Shown: in pieces, positions 35,651-46,523 of the stretch
How positions within the stretch are numbered: position 1 is the stretch's first letter
How the letters are laid out: every line of letters starts with the position of its first letter
Assembly: GCA_963565915.1 (NCBI GenBank)
Contig: OY751488.1
Coordinates: forward strand, 5,084,001-5,148,000
From: Entoloma clypeatum
Lineage: Eukaryota; Basidiomycota; Agaricomycetes; Agaricales; Entolomataceae
Direction: 5' to 3'
Length of the DNA: 64,000 nucleotides
Translations under genes and position numbers: made by a program
Notes under the pieces: model-generated
The model's database searches: none
Told to the model about the DNA's origin: nothing
Seen by the model: the letters and a program-made list of their open reading frames with translations, nothing else

Positions 35651-38600
35651 ATGCCCACACCACCCTCCACAGCCCAATCCTCTCCAATCCCTAACCCGGT
35701 TCACCCCCCCTTGGCTTCTCCCTCTTCCTCCTCGTTCACATTCGAGGTCAACATGAAACGCCTCCTCGCTAAGCCTGCACCCCCTTATGCCCGCTCTCAA
35801 CGCGGCGGGTACACCAGTGGCAGCGACTCAGAGGGACCTTACAGTTTTTCCGAGGGTGTCAACGATCTTCGGCGCATAAAAAGGGAGAGACTCGGCACGT
35901 CCGCAACGAGCCCGAGTCCCCCGGGCTCAAAAGTCGATCTCACAGCATCCTCAGCTGCACCCAGCGAGGACGGCGCTGTCCCCTACTATGTCTATCCTTC
36001 CTCGCAGCTCCAGACAAGATCGGACGGTGGACATGGCCATGGAGGATACCTCCGCCCTTTGCCCGATCCTGGCCCCGCTTCCTCCCCGCTCTCCCTCACG
36101 ACGATCTCAGCAACGGGGAAAAAGATCCGCAACGTCCTCAGACGTCGCCCATCCACCGCCCAGACGACCAGGGAGAAATCCTTCTTCAGCTCCTCCCCTC
36201 TCTCAGGCACCGGATCCAAGAACACGAACTTTTCTCCAACGCCGAGCACGGCCCCTTCCTCTCCTGCTTCCGCACGGGGCATTATGCGAGCCTTGACGAC
36301 GACGACGACAACGACGACGACAACGATAAAAAGAAGCACCGCTCGACATACCACACTAACGACAGATACCCCCAATTCTAATTCTACTAATCCAAAGGAC
36401 ACAAAAACGAAGAGGATGGCGCGGTCGGCTTCTGCCTCCGCATTGTCCCTCACAAAGAAGAAAACGCCAAATCCACCCTCACCCCTACCCGTGTCTCAAA
36501 AACAGCCACCAGCCCCGCCTTCTCTATCTCGAAGCGAGGCGTACGCTTCAAGTTCCAGTACGTTTTCCTTCCCCCATTCCCTACCCTCTTCTTCCCCGTT
36601 TCCGCTTCCCCTCCCCCCCCAAAAACACTCATCGTCCCCCGTCTCTTCCAGCCCCGAACCAACAGCTCACACCCGCAGGCGCCCTAGTAGAAGCCTACAA
36701 ACGACAAGAAGCCTCCCGGGCAGAGCACACCCACCCGAAATCCGCACCGTCACGGCGCCGCCATCGTCGGCCGGACCCTTTCCTGCTGCCAGACTCGGAC
36801 GTGCCGGACACACCGCACGCGCCGTATTACACCGTGATCGGCACCTCCGCCGTGCGCGTCGCTGCGAACCACCACCCCCACCACATGAGCTGGGCGCCGG
36901 GCCTGGGGGTCGAGGGGGGCAGGGTGAGCGTCAGCGTTGGGAGGGAGAAGGAGGACATGGGGGGGAAGGGCATGGAGAGGCCGGTTGATGAGGAGAAGGA
37001 GAAGGTCGGGTTCGCGAGGTCGTTGACTAGGAAGGTGTCTGGGAGGTGGAAGAGGGCAAATCCCCCGCCGGCTGAGGATGAGGATGGGGGCCAGAAGCAG
37101 AAGCCGAGGTCGAGGTCGGCTACGAGGTATTGGGAGGGGGAGAGAGAGATGAGTGAACCGAGGCTGGGGTCCCGCCAGGAGGGACGGGGCCGCCAAGAGC
37201 GGAGTGCGACCGTCAGCACTGGGACCTCGGAGAGGTACCGTGCGGAGTCGCAGAGCAGACGGCCACTGCCGCCACCCCCACCGCCGCCGACATCACCACA
37301 CACCGACGACGGCAACGTGGCTGATAATACTGGCAGTCCGAACAAGTCGAAGAGGAAGACGAAGAAGATCCGGCTTTCGCTCTCGATCGACAGGCTCGCT
37401 GCGCCGCACTTGGTAGCGCTGCGGATGGCTTCGCCGGCGAGGTCCGTGAGCGCGAAGGAGAGAGAGAACGAGTATGGGCAGCTGAGGGGCGCTTTGAGGA
37501 AGGCGGGGATGTCGGAGGGCGGTGGAGGCGGGACGCCTACGCCCCCCTCCCCGGGTGTAGCAGGTGGTCGTGGTCGCGGTCTCAGCTCGACGCCGACTCC
37601 TCCCCCCGCCGACAGCGGCGGCGGCGGCAGAGCCATCATGTACACCAACACCAACACCAACGTGAGCGGGAACGGGAACAGCCCCAGCAGTGTCGGAGCG
37701 GGCAGCAGGATATGGAAGCTCGTGAAGCGGCTCAGCGCGGGCGGGCTGAAGGAAAGGTACCACGGCGACGAGCCCCCGGCACCACCACCACCACCACCCG
37801 TCCCTGCACTGCCAAAGGACCTGACGCAGGAGACGTTGGCGAACAACGGCTCGTCTGAGTCGATGGACAAGCGCAGGAACTCACCCTTGCCGCCCCTTCC
37901 TCCGATCCGATCAAAGTCCGTCGGCGCGCCGCTGGCTTCGTCGTCGCCTACGCACGGGAAGAAGAAGCCGCTAGGAAAGAAACCGTCGGAGTCCCTCTCT
38001 GTGTCGAGGTCGCCTCCGGGGGTGAAGGGGTACTCGCCATCGAAGGCTGTGGGGAGTGGGGCTCGTTTGGAGTATGCACGTGCGCCCGTGCCGCCGAGGG
38101 CGGAGTCGTCGTCGTCCCCGCCGCCGCTTCGGCTTTTTCGGTCCTCGTCGGGTTCGGGGCGGTCGAGCGCGTCGTCGTCGTCGCTGTCTCGTGATGAGAG
38201 CCGTAGTGCTGGAGGGGGGACGCCGCCTGTCCCTGTACCTGTACCTGTGCCTGTCCCGCGGATTGGGCGGTGGATCATTCCGCCGAGTGAGCTTGGGAAG
38301 TTGTACACGGGGAGGACGTCCCCCCTTCGCCGTGGTGGTGGTGGTGAGGAGGAGGAAGGGTGGGTGGAGAGGAAGGAGGAAGGGAGTTTAGGTGTGGAAC
38401 AAAGGGAGGCGGGTGGACGCCTGGAGCTGGAGGAGAGTTGGTTGATTTCGAGGACACCGTCGGTCCTGCTCCCTTCTTTGCCTTTCCCGCCGAGGAGGAT
38501 GAACGAGCGCTGTGGTGCTGGTGATGATGGCGATGACATGGACGACGAGGACGGGACGGTGGTGCTCGGTGTTAGCCCCCGCGACGACGGGCCGCTTGTC

Positions 38601-39533
38601 CCGTCGCCTCAGATCCCGGTGTTCTCGACTGTGGCGCCCATCAATGCGTTTCCGTCGAGGAAGCCCTCGCCGCTCAATGCGGCGTCTGCGTCGTCGTCCC
38701 CGTGGAAGACGAAGGTGCATCTAGAGGATACAGAAAACCAGGAGGCGAGGGTGGATGTTGATCCGACCCCTATCCCTCCTCTTCCTCCTCTTCCTCCTGC
38801 TGCTGCTGCTGCTGCCCCTGCTCCGCCTCCACCACCACCACCAAGGAGCAAACACAGGCCACCCCCGCCCTCAGCAGCGTCAGCACCGCCGCTCGTACCC
38901 ACACAATTAGATAACGACAAGACCATCAATCCCGCCCATCTCCCCGGAAGCATGCGCAGGGACTTTGGCCTCGTCCCCACCACCCCACGCGCCGCCCTGC
39001 ACCCCAACATGTTCCAGGCGCCTTCCTCGTATTCCACCAAGCCGAGCCTCAAGCGTCGGTCGACGGGCGACTACAGCACGGCGTCGTCGTCCAGGGCGAC
39101 GACACCGAGTTTGGGTGATTATTATTCCCACCAGCACTACCAGCACCACCAGTACCAGCACCAGCAGGTGACGGTTGTGAGACGGCCTTCGGGGAGCTCG
39201 TATAATCTGCCTTCGCCGTCGATCACGCCGCACCCGCCACCGCTGCAAGACCGAGAACAACAGCAGCGGCAGCGGCAGCAGAAGCAGTGGGTGGGGGAGA
39301 AAGCGGGGGGAAAGTCAGTGTCTAAGGAGGGATTGTTGGACGACTCGGAGGAGGTGTTGTGGAGGAAGCCGTTGACGGAGGAGGAGAAGGCGGAGAGGTG
39401 GGAGGATCTTTTGGAGAGGAGTGCGAGGGCTGGGGGGACGTTGCATTTGGATGTGAAAGGTGGGGAGGATGGGTTGAGGAGCGATCGGTTGAGGTTTTCG
39501 GAGGTCAGTCAGGGTGAGGGAAGTTGGTGTTGA
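35651..39533 (+). CDS. large disordered, proline- and serine-rich protein
   Basis: Exons 35651-36557 and 36679-39533 (GTACGT...CCGCAG, phases match) give 1253 residues. ATG 35543 is an alternative start, but it lies in the decayed third copy of the cysteine-rich gene. The protein is low in complexity: a Thr run near 36300 made by ACG repeats, many PPPPP stretches, PVPVPVPVP, a Gln/His tract near residue 1090, and Arg/Ser-rich parts. More ordered islands are ALVEAYKRQEASRAE after the junction, VGFARSLTRKVSGRWKR, and SRIWKLVKRLSAGGLKERY. No catalytic domain is seen. Such proteins in agaricomycetes are of unknown function, perhaps scaffolds. Confidence 0.75.
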
Positions 39534-40823
39534 AAAAAAATATTGAAAATGTTGAGGTTTTGGGGGGAAGGGTTTTTATTTTATTTAGTAGAATATCAAA
39601 GCCAGTGGAGTTTTTTTTTGTAGTTTTAGGAGATGTGTTTCCAGTTGATGGGAAATTGGGAATAGGAACATGTTATGCAAGACCGATACTGGGGGGGCGG
39701 CTTTTTCAACCACATTCAAGGAGTCACCTGGCCTCGTAATTATTTCCAACGTACCAAGCCCTCTGGCTCGCTGATACATGGAACCGAGTATATATGAGGA
39801 TGTGAAAAAGCTGCATTTTCACATGGTTTAACCCTTGCGATGACCACCGTACTACACCTGGCACACTGAGCGGGTTTTTTTGCCTTCCAGGACTCAGGCC
39901 AGATCAATGTCGGTCAGCTATCCTTGGCTACTTCTCGAAACGTCAGGACACTCGGCTTCGTCCCCCATATGAACAAGACCTCCTTTGTATCAATGGAGCG
40001 GGTGTAACGGATCAAGCCAACGTTCAAATAAAAGCATAGTGCGCCCGGCGCCCGAAGATCAATGGACAACTCAGAGAGGAGGGACCTGAAAAGCATATTC
40101 AATTCAGGGACATTCGCACATAGGCTACGGCTTGGATGGATGGACGGAATTTACTGTATAGCCTTTGCAAGATATCCTGGAAGACTTGTCATCAGATGGC
40201 TCTGACTAGTGGTCGCACACATGGTCGCGCATTTTGGAAATGGAAGTTGGGGCGACGACAAGAGCCACAAAACCTGGACTGATCGATACCGAGATTTGCC
40301 CTGAACCCCATTTCGATACGTGCCAAGCAGTGTCATGAAAAACGTACGTTGTATCTTGTATCGAGAGAGATTGGACGCGTGCCATCATTCATTTTCCCCG
40401 TTCCGACGTGGGCGTTTCCGTCTTGAGGGTTTTGCAGAAGGTTATGTAGTCCCCAAAGAATTGACTGTACTGTCAAGTACACGACATTAGACACGAGAGT
40501 GGGTGCCGTTTTTACTGCTTCATGTCCATTCTTTGACCTACAACCCCAAAGTCTTGCTTCAACGAGTTGCGCAATGACAAGGGTGGCGGGGGACGTAATA
40601 AAAGTTCGGGTGGGTGCGGTTAGTTGTTGGGGTGGAAGACGTACAGCGTTGCACTCTGGATCGGAGCAGGCTCGTACGGCAATCACTTGAAAGGAATGAA
40701 AAAATCGGCATCATCAGTGGCCCGTGGGTACGTTCAAAAGCTCACCCTTCGGGAGTGAGACCTGAGAGGGAATCTCGTAATCACATAAAATCTCGAGACT
40801 TGTGAACGGCCAATTGCAACCTA
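39534..40823. other. intergenic, no gene recognised
   Basis: Starts with A-rich sequence just after the stop codon, likely the 3' end of the preceding transcript. Only short, incoherent open frames. Confidence 0.5.
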
Positions 40824-40956
40824 CTGTACTCCTCTTCGAAATTTTTGGAAATTTCGACCAAAAAGAATTCAAAGAAAATCTGAAAAATCAAAAGAACATT
40901 TTGAGTGAGCAATTTTTTTTGGTGGTGACGCGTGACCGAAGAGTTGGTCGGTACAG
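40824..40956. mobile_element. candidate MITE-3, TA-flanked, 133 bp
   Basis: The ends CTGTAC... and ...GTACAG are inverted and bounded by TA (40822-40823, 40957-40958). Further in, CTCTTCG pairs with CGAAGAG at a shifted distance. CGGTCACGCG near its right end (minus strand) also occurs next to the MITE-1 inverted repeat, which suggests a common family. Weaker than MITE-1. Confidence 0.5.
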
Positions 40957-41245
40957 TAATGATATCACTGGCAGGAGACTCATACGAGTGCGCCTTTCTC
41001 AGTTTCTGTAGAACAAACTCCGGTCAGACCGTCAGATCCAACCACGACTCTTTGCATTATAGAACCCACCTTCACTTGCAATCGATCTTATCAGCTATCA
41101 GTTTCATGCAGTTCAATACGGACGTAGAATCGGAAGGAAAGGCGCTCGACGAGAAGTCTCAACATTACATAATAAAGCTTCCCACGATTATTTTATTCTG
41201 GTCCTGACCCCCATCCATAAGGATAGCCTTTGCAACTCGAAACGA

Positions 41246-43238
41246 ATGGACCCAATTCCGAAACGGTGAGTTTGGTTGAAGGAAAATATTGTACGTATCT
41301 TTCATGGTTAGAAATCCAGGGTCTGACTCTCGAGCGAAGGACGAACAGGACCAACAGGTGAGCGAAAAACATCATCTAAATCTGTACTGATCAGCCATCC
41401 ACCAGGCTGAAAACCTGAAAATACAGCTCGAGGGCTGTCGGATCCGATGCTCACTTCTGGAACAACAGCAGATTGTGACTCTAGATGCACTCGATCACGT
41501 CAATGAAGTTCACAGACAAGAGCTTGATATAGAATTCAGGGAACGGGAGATAACAGAGGGAAGATTGCGGAGAGTGCAACAATCAGCGACAGAGACTGAG
41601 AGAGAGCGGGACGAGTTGCGTGCGGCGGTCCTCGAACTCATCAGAAAAGGTACGATACTCATTTCTTTGAGGCACTTGCATAGACTAAAATGGCTCATAG
41701 TCGAATCTAGGCATAGAGATCTCGCGCGATGGCCGTACAGTAGAATAAAGCTCTCAAGCCTCGTAGGTTTGTCCTGCTCTTGTATCGATATCAGAAGCTT
41801 TGAAACAACTATTCAGCAGATGCAGCCGAATCGCGGAACGACCCCCTTCCTCCCAACTCAGAAGAGCACCAGTTGTCATATGCTGGCGCCATTATTCATT
41901 CTCTACAACGGGCGCTTCAGCTCGAATGTGAAGCACACTCAAATACACGTGCTAAAGTACATCTTCTGGAAGCCCAGGTCGCACATCGGGATGCAGAACT
42001 AGAGCAGTATATTCAGAATCGACAAACGGCTCCCTTGCAATCATCCGTTGATAAAGAAGCAGAAATGACGGAAAACGCTTTGGATAGTGGCCAGGTATCC
42101 TCCCTTCTGCAACAGACGTTGGCAAACAACAGGGTATTAGAGTTGGAAGTGCGGAGCCTTACACAAAAGGTGGGTTGTTCCCAGCTAGGAATGACTTGCT
42201 TTGACCTGACAGTGATTGGCCTTCCATAGCTCGAACATGCTTGTTTGGAAGCTAGTATGCAAACCCAGCTTCGCGTCCCTAGTCCTCCCACATCACCTAT
42301 ACTTCTGCGACCGATATCGCAGGTGTCATTAGGCAGAGGAGGAGTGCAATCCAGGGATATCCCTGCTTCCATGGCCAGTGTGGATACTCCTCCCTCGACT
42401 TCGCTTCTCCTCCAACCGGATGATGTGCCTGGCTCGACTGTCCTCCAGGCACCGTCGCTACTTCACGCGTCACCTTTCCTCCAACAGGAAGATTGCAGAT
42501 CGCCATCTCAATCTCTCCCAAACACCTTCCTTCACAGCCTCGATCAGCAGGTCAACGCTCTAGCTGCACAGATCGACGCATTCAGAGAGGAACGTGAAGT
42601 TCTTCAAGGCATCATACGAGCCGACCTCCGGCCGAATCCTTCCGAGGACGTTCAACCGACAGCGCCCTCCGATGGAAGGCAGATCTCGTCAGGTCCATTA
42701 TCACCTGTACCTGAACCTGAACCAAGAACGGTCCTTGGAGCACCCTCCCCTGTTGAAGGATCCCAGGCAGGCCCTCAATGGGCCCACGTTGACATTGGCA
42801 TCCAAACTGAATCATGGCCTGACTCGATCTCTGTGCGTAAAGACTCCTAACTTCTCAATGTCCCTTCATCTGACCGAAGCATCACAGTCATCACCACCAA
42901 GCCCTGGATACTGTGCGCCTCCTGCTCATGCACCACCGTCTACTGACCTCATCGAACTCGACGAGGATCCAACGAGTCGGCTTCCACCTTCATCCGTGCA
43001 GAGTGCCCAGGATGTATCAACCGACGGCGAAATGTCAATGGAGCTGGCGACGCCTCTATTACCTTTGGAGTTCCTGGCCCAAAGTCCGCATGGGGTTGAA
43101 ACGGTCGCTTTAGAAGGGACAGCGGCGACCTGGGAGGGGGAACAGGAGCTGGACGACATCGTTCACATGATCAGGCCAAGGGTATCGTCATCCTCGTCGC
43201 CATCGCCGCTAATGGACGGCCTTCTTCTGGACATATAG
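41246..43238 (+). CDS. coiled-coil protein of unknown function
   Basis: Six exons with matching phases: 41246-41265, 41312-41357, 41406-41649, 41817-42169, 42230-42832, 42888-43238; 538 residues. The first half (about 20-220) is a Glu/Arg/Gln-rich coiled coil with heptad-like runs (RQELDIEFREREITEGRLRR). A Ser/Pro-rich middle follows, then a short coiled coil (LDQQVNALAAQIDAFREERE), VDIGIQTE near 390, and an acidic, Ser-rich tail (LDDIVHMIRPR). Intron 3 is longer (167 bp) than the others. No enzyme domain. The layout suits a structural or cytoskeleton-linked protein; that is inference. Confidence 0.75.
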
Positions 43239-43932
43239 CATTGTATGCCGTGACGGGGAAAATGTGATCCTTCGGTCAGACTTGCGACCACTCCTCGGCG
43301 CTCTCGATGACCAGTCAGCGCTAGACCTTGCGAGGTTCTCCAACAACCAGACACCATCTTCTATCCAGTTATATATGGTCAGGGCTCGGACCTTTGCAGG
43401 CCCTCGACCTCGACATCACCTTTGAATATGTTTTCAGGCAAATGCGAAACTTCTATCATTATCCCCAGCGTTAACCGCTGACGTCTCATACCTATCACAT
43501 TCCTTTTTGATCCGATTTCCATCCTCTGGATAACGTTCATGTTAAAGGTTCGGATAGTGGCGGCGCTCCTTAAAATTCCTTTACTTTAAGCCGCTCTCAG
43601 AGCAGCATTTTTTACAGGAGACACAGGTTTGTACAAACATTGAACCAAATGGGGCGTGTTTATATACATACAGTCGCTTGCAGCTGAAACGCCAACAATC
43701 TGCTGTCAATTTGAACGGGCAGGATCGCCCCGGGTGGAGGAACCGTCACGTCTGAAATTCTGTCAGGTTCGCATGCGATCCCTTGCCCTGGCATTCCACA
43801 GCATAAGCACGTTTAACCAAGCACAGGTCTGATCGGATAACCGCTAGGCTTACTTAGTCCAGATGGCGGTTCAACCACCCACCGCCTTATACTAGGACGG
43901 TTGCGACGAGGCCCCGAGCTCTTTCGAGTTCA
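43239..43932. other. intergenic, no gene recognised
   Basis: About 690 bp between the coiled-coil gene and the membrane protein gene on the same strand. It must hold the terminator of one and the promoter of the other. No TATA box stands out. Confidence 0.5.
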
Positions 43933-44982
43933 ATGCCCACCATGCGGCTAGGACGGCGCCAACCTCTCCTTAATGTGCGGATCGCGTGCACGATACTCCT
44001 CATGGCTAGTCTGCACCCGCAATCTACCATTGCCGCCTTTAATTCGACATCAACGACCCACTGCAAGCTGACCGATAAATCACAAGCGGCTGTTACTCTA
44101 TACACCACCGTCATAATGACCATCATCTCCACACTCTCCAACCGCTTGATAGATTCCTTCATTCTGGCATGGATAGCTTGGCTGCCCATCATACGCGCCG
44201 CCGTTGGCGTTCTCATATACATCGCACAAATGATCAGATACATCATTTCATGGCTGAAGATCACCACGTACCGGGGCCCAGATCTCGAGTTAGAGACTAC
44301 TTCTGTGAGCCAAAGTCGGATTCGCACGCCGCTCGTCTACCCTTCTCAAGAAGATGTGCCATTCCTGAACCACGTCACATGGTGGGTATGGCACATTTAT
44401 CTCCCACTTTCCCAGTGGTTCTGGTTCGTAGAGCATTACCAGACGGCAAACAACCTCAACCTCTTTGCGCGTGGCACAGCGCTCGGCTCACAGCTCGTGG
44501 CGATGTCCATGGATTACAAGGCTCGTGCCATCCGCGCCGTCGACAATAGCAACTTCCCCGGTGCCCACATCATAGCCCTTGGCATGTCCTTCCTATCTTC
44601 CATCGTGCGCCTCTCGCTACTATGCTTGATGTCGACGGAGTTCATCTTCGCCATCAAGTGAACGCCATTTTCAACCAAACGGACCTTCATCCCTATCTAT
44701 CTCGTTTTCTCGTTCGTCTGGGGTGCAGTCAGCTTTATCTTCGCGCCAGGACGTGATAGCAGTCCTTTGTCAGATGACGCTTCGGATGACGATGACTGGG
44801 CTTTCGTTCCCTTCCCAATGATCGTGCGACCGTTGGCAGGCGCCTTCTTTGCCTGTTTCACGAGTACCATCGCATTCATTGTTTTCCAAGGAGCGAGCAG
44901 CGAGAACGGATTGACGATTCCGCAGTATCTGAAATGCAATAGCGTCAATACATGGAAAAAGTTTCAAAGTGTTGTATTCTGA
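43933..44982 (+). CDS. multipass membrane protein of unknown family, in-frame TGA
   Basis: From ATG 43933 the frame runs 242 codons to TGA 44659-44661. It then continues open in the same frame for a further 106 codons to TGA 44980-44982. Both parts look like one protein: an N-terminal signal-anchor (LLNVRIACTILLMASL), hydrophobic segments near residues 55-105, a loop with WWVWHIYLPLSQWFWF, a helix near 215-240, then after the TGA FIPIYLVFSFVWGAVSFIF, an acidic loop and a last helix MIVRPLAGAFFACFTSTIAF. I found no intron that removes the TGA in phase. It is either a truncated protein, a recent pseudogene (CGA to TGA) or a readthrough gene. Confidence 0.6.
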
Positions 44983-45170
44983 TCAGGAGGTAATTAAGGC
45001 GATTCATTTCGTCATCCTCGGATAATCACTTGATGGTATTTAGCGCAGAGAGACTTTCATCTTGAATATAGACTTGATTATCGATACTTCTCGCTGGGTA
45101 ACTAATTAATTACATAATTTGGTATTCGTAAGAACAAAGTTCATGGGATGGCTTTCTCCACCAAACCACA

Positions 45171-46160
45171 ATGTTGACAGATCCCAAAGTCCTTCCTGAT
45201 GAAAACACCATTGAAAAAGCATCAAAACTAACTATCTTCGATAGCAAGGGAGAAAAGGTCACTTTTGGCACTGCTTTCAAGGAGAGAAAGACTATTGTTG
45301 TCTTCATTCGTATGCCAACGTTTCTTACCCCCACGCCGATTGAGACCCTCACATCATGACCAGGCCATTTCTTCTGTGGGGTGCGCTTTGGTTTACGCAA
45401 TGAATCCATGTGGTAACTGACTGGGAGGATCGATAGCGCTGCCAGGTAGATTGGACTCATCTCATCCGGAACTCGAATCTGAAGCGTCTGATCTAGACTT
45501 ACGTTGAGCATCTCGCCGCCATACCCAAGGATGCGTTGGACAAAGCTGATGTTGAGATCGTCGTCATTGGGTGTGGAGAATGGAATCCGATTCCGTCGTA
45601 CGCGGGTAAGTGTTTGACTTTTTCTCAAGTCGCCGAATGTAGTTGACGATGCACCCCGCTAGAAACAACCGGATTCCAGGGCCCAATCTACGCAGATCCC
45701 AGTCGCGAGCTTTATCGAACATTAGGGATGAATATTGAGACCCTTACTCAGACTCCAGCCGGCCAGCCGAAGCGTAGTTACCTCACTACGAACCCATTGG
45801 TGAATGTATTACAGAGCATCTGGGTGAGCTTCTCCCGAGATAACGCTCAATGATTTCCCGACAAATGCCACCAAATATTCAGAAAGGACCATTGAAGCAT
45901 CCGTCTTTGATCGGGAAGCAAGGAAATATCTCACAGCTTGGAGGAGATTTCATATTCGGTCCAGGTACAGCTCGCTCGTAGGATCACTATTGATTATAAC
46001 GTCTCGAGACTTTTAGGCATGGTCTGCTCCCTCGCATCGCGGATGCAACATACCGAAGACCGTGAGTTGTACGTGTAATTACGTGCATTATTCCACTAAG
46101 TTTGGATTAGACATCGAGATTGCAGACCTCGTGCAGGCTGCGGGCGTTACACTCCCTTGA
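45171..46160 (+). CDS. peroxiredoxin-like (PRXL2/AhpC-TSA) protein
   Basis: Eight exons: 45171-45309, 45364-45380, 45437-45445, 45497-45605, 45663-45823, 45883-45964, 46017-46061, 46111-46160. All phases fit and give 203 residues. The thioredoxin-fold core reads TIVVFIRHFFCG, then RCQ and TYVEHLAAIPKDALDKADVEIVVIGCGEW. The CGRC at residues about 51-54 is the redox motif. FQGPIYADPSRELYRTLGM, GGDFIFGPG and the C-terminus follow the AhpC/TSA-like antioxidant family, which reduces peroxides or redox partners in the cytosol. The motif CGRC is assembled from a 17-nt and a 9-nt exon. Confidence 0.88.
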
Positions 46161-46523
46161 AAGAACCGAGAAGGCAATAAAGGTATCGATAATATGTATC
46201 ACGTATCACGAAGCAGTATTTAGTGTTCCTTCTGAATGATCCAAGATCTTTAACGTTAAATCGTTAATTCTGGATGCATACCCACCAAGGACCCCACCAA
46301 ATGTTTCGGGGATTGATACCCGTCGTTCATTGCAAAGTCAAGAAGAACCCGAAGAGGAAGAACTCTCGTTGAGGTTAAGGATTCGCATACCTCTCAAAAA
46401 CTTATAATCATCATATTGCATTGCTAAATCTTGAATACTACGGTATCCGACGAGGACTGACTTGCGGCGTAGACTTGTCGAGAAAACCATACATGATTTT
46501 CCAGTCACATCTTAGCCAATCCA
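46161..46523. other. intergenic between convergent genes
   Basis: Holds the 3' ends of the peroxiredoxin-like gene (+) and the zinc-cluster regulator (-). No gene seen. Confidence 0.5.

Noticed and set aside
36827..38539. 570-codon open frame on the minus strand
   Set aside because: Shadow of the disordered protein gene. Its GC-rich, repetitive codons leave the antisense frame open; the sense frame has a phase-correct intron and ordered islands.
41650..41816. An extra exon inside intron 3 of the coiled-coil gene
   Set aside because: Splice sites exist, but the phases do not fit on both sides; one 167-bp intron does.
45110..45628. 172-codon minus-strand frame over the peroxiredoxin-like gene
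   Set aside because: Antisense shadow. The plus strand gives a full AhpC/TSA-like protein across eight phased exons.
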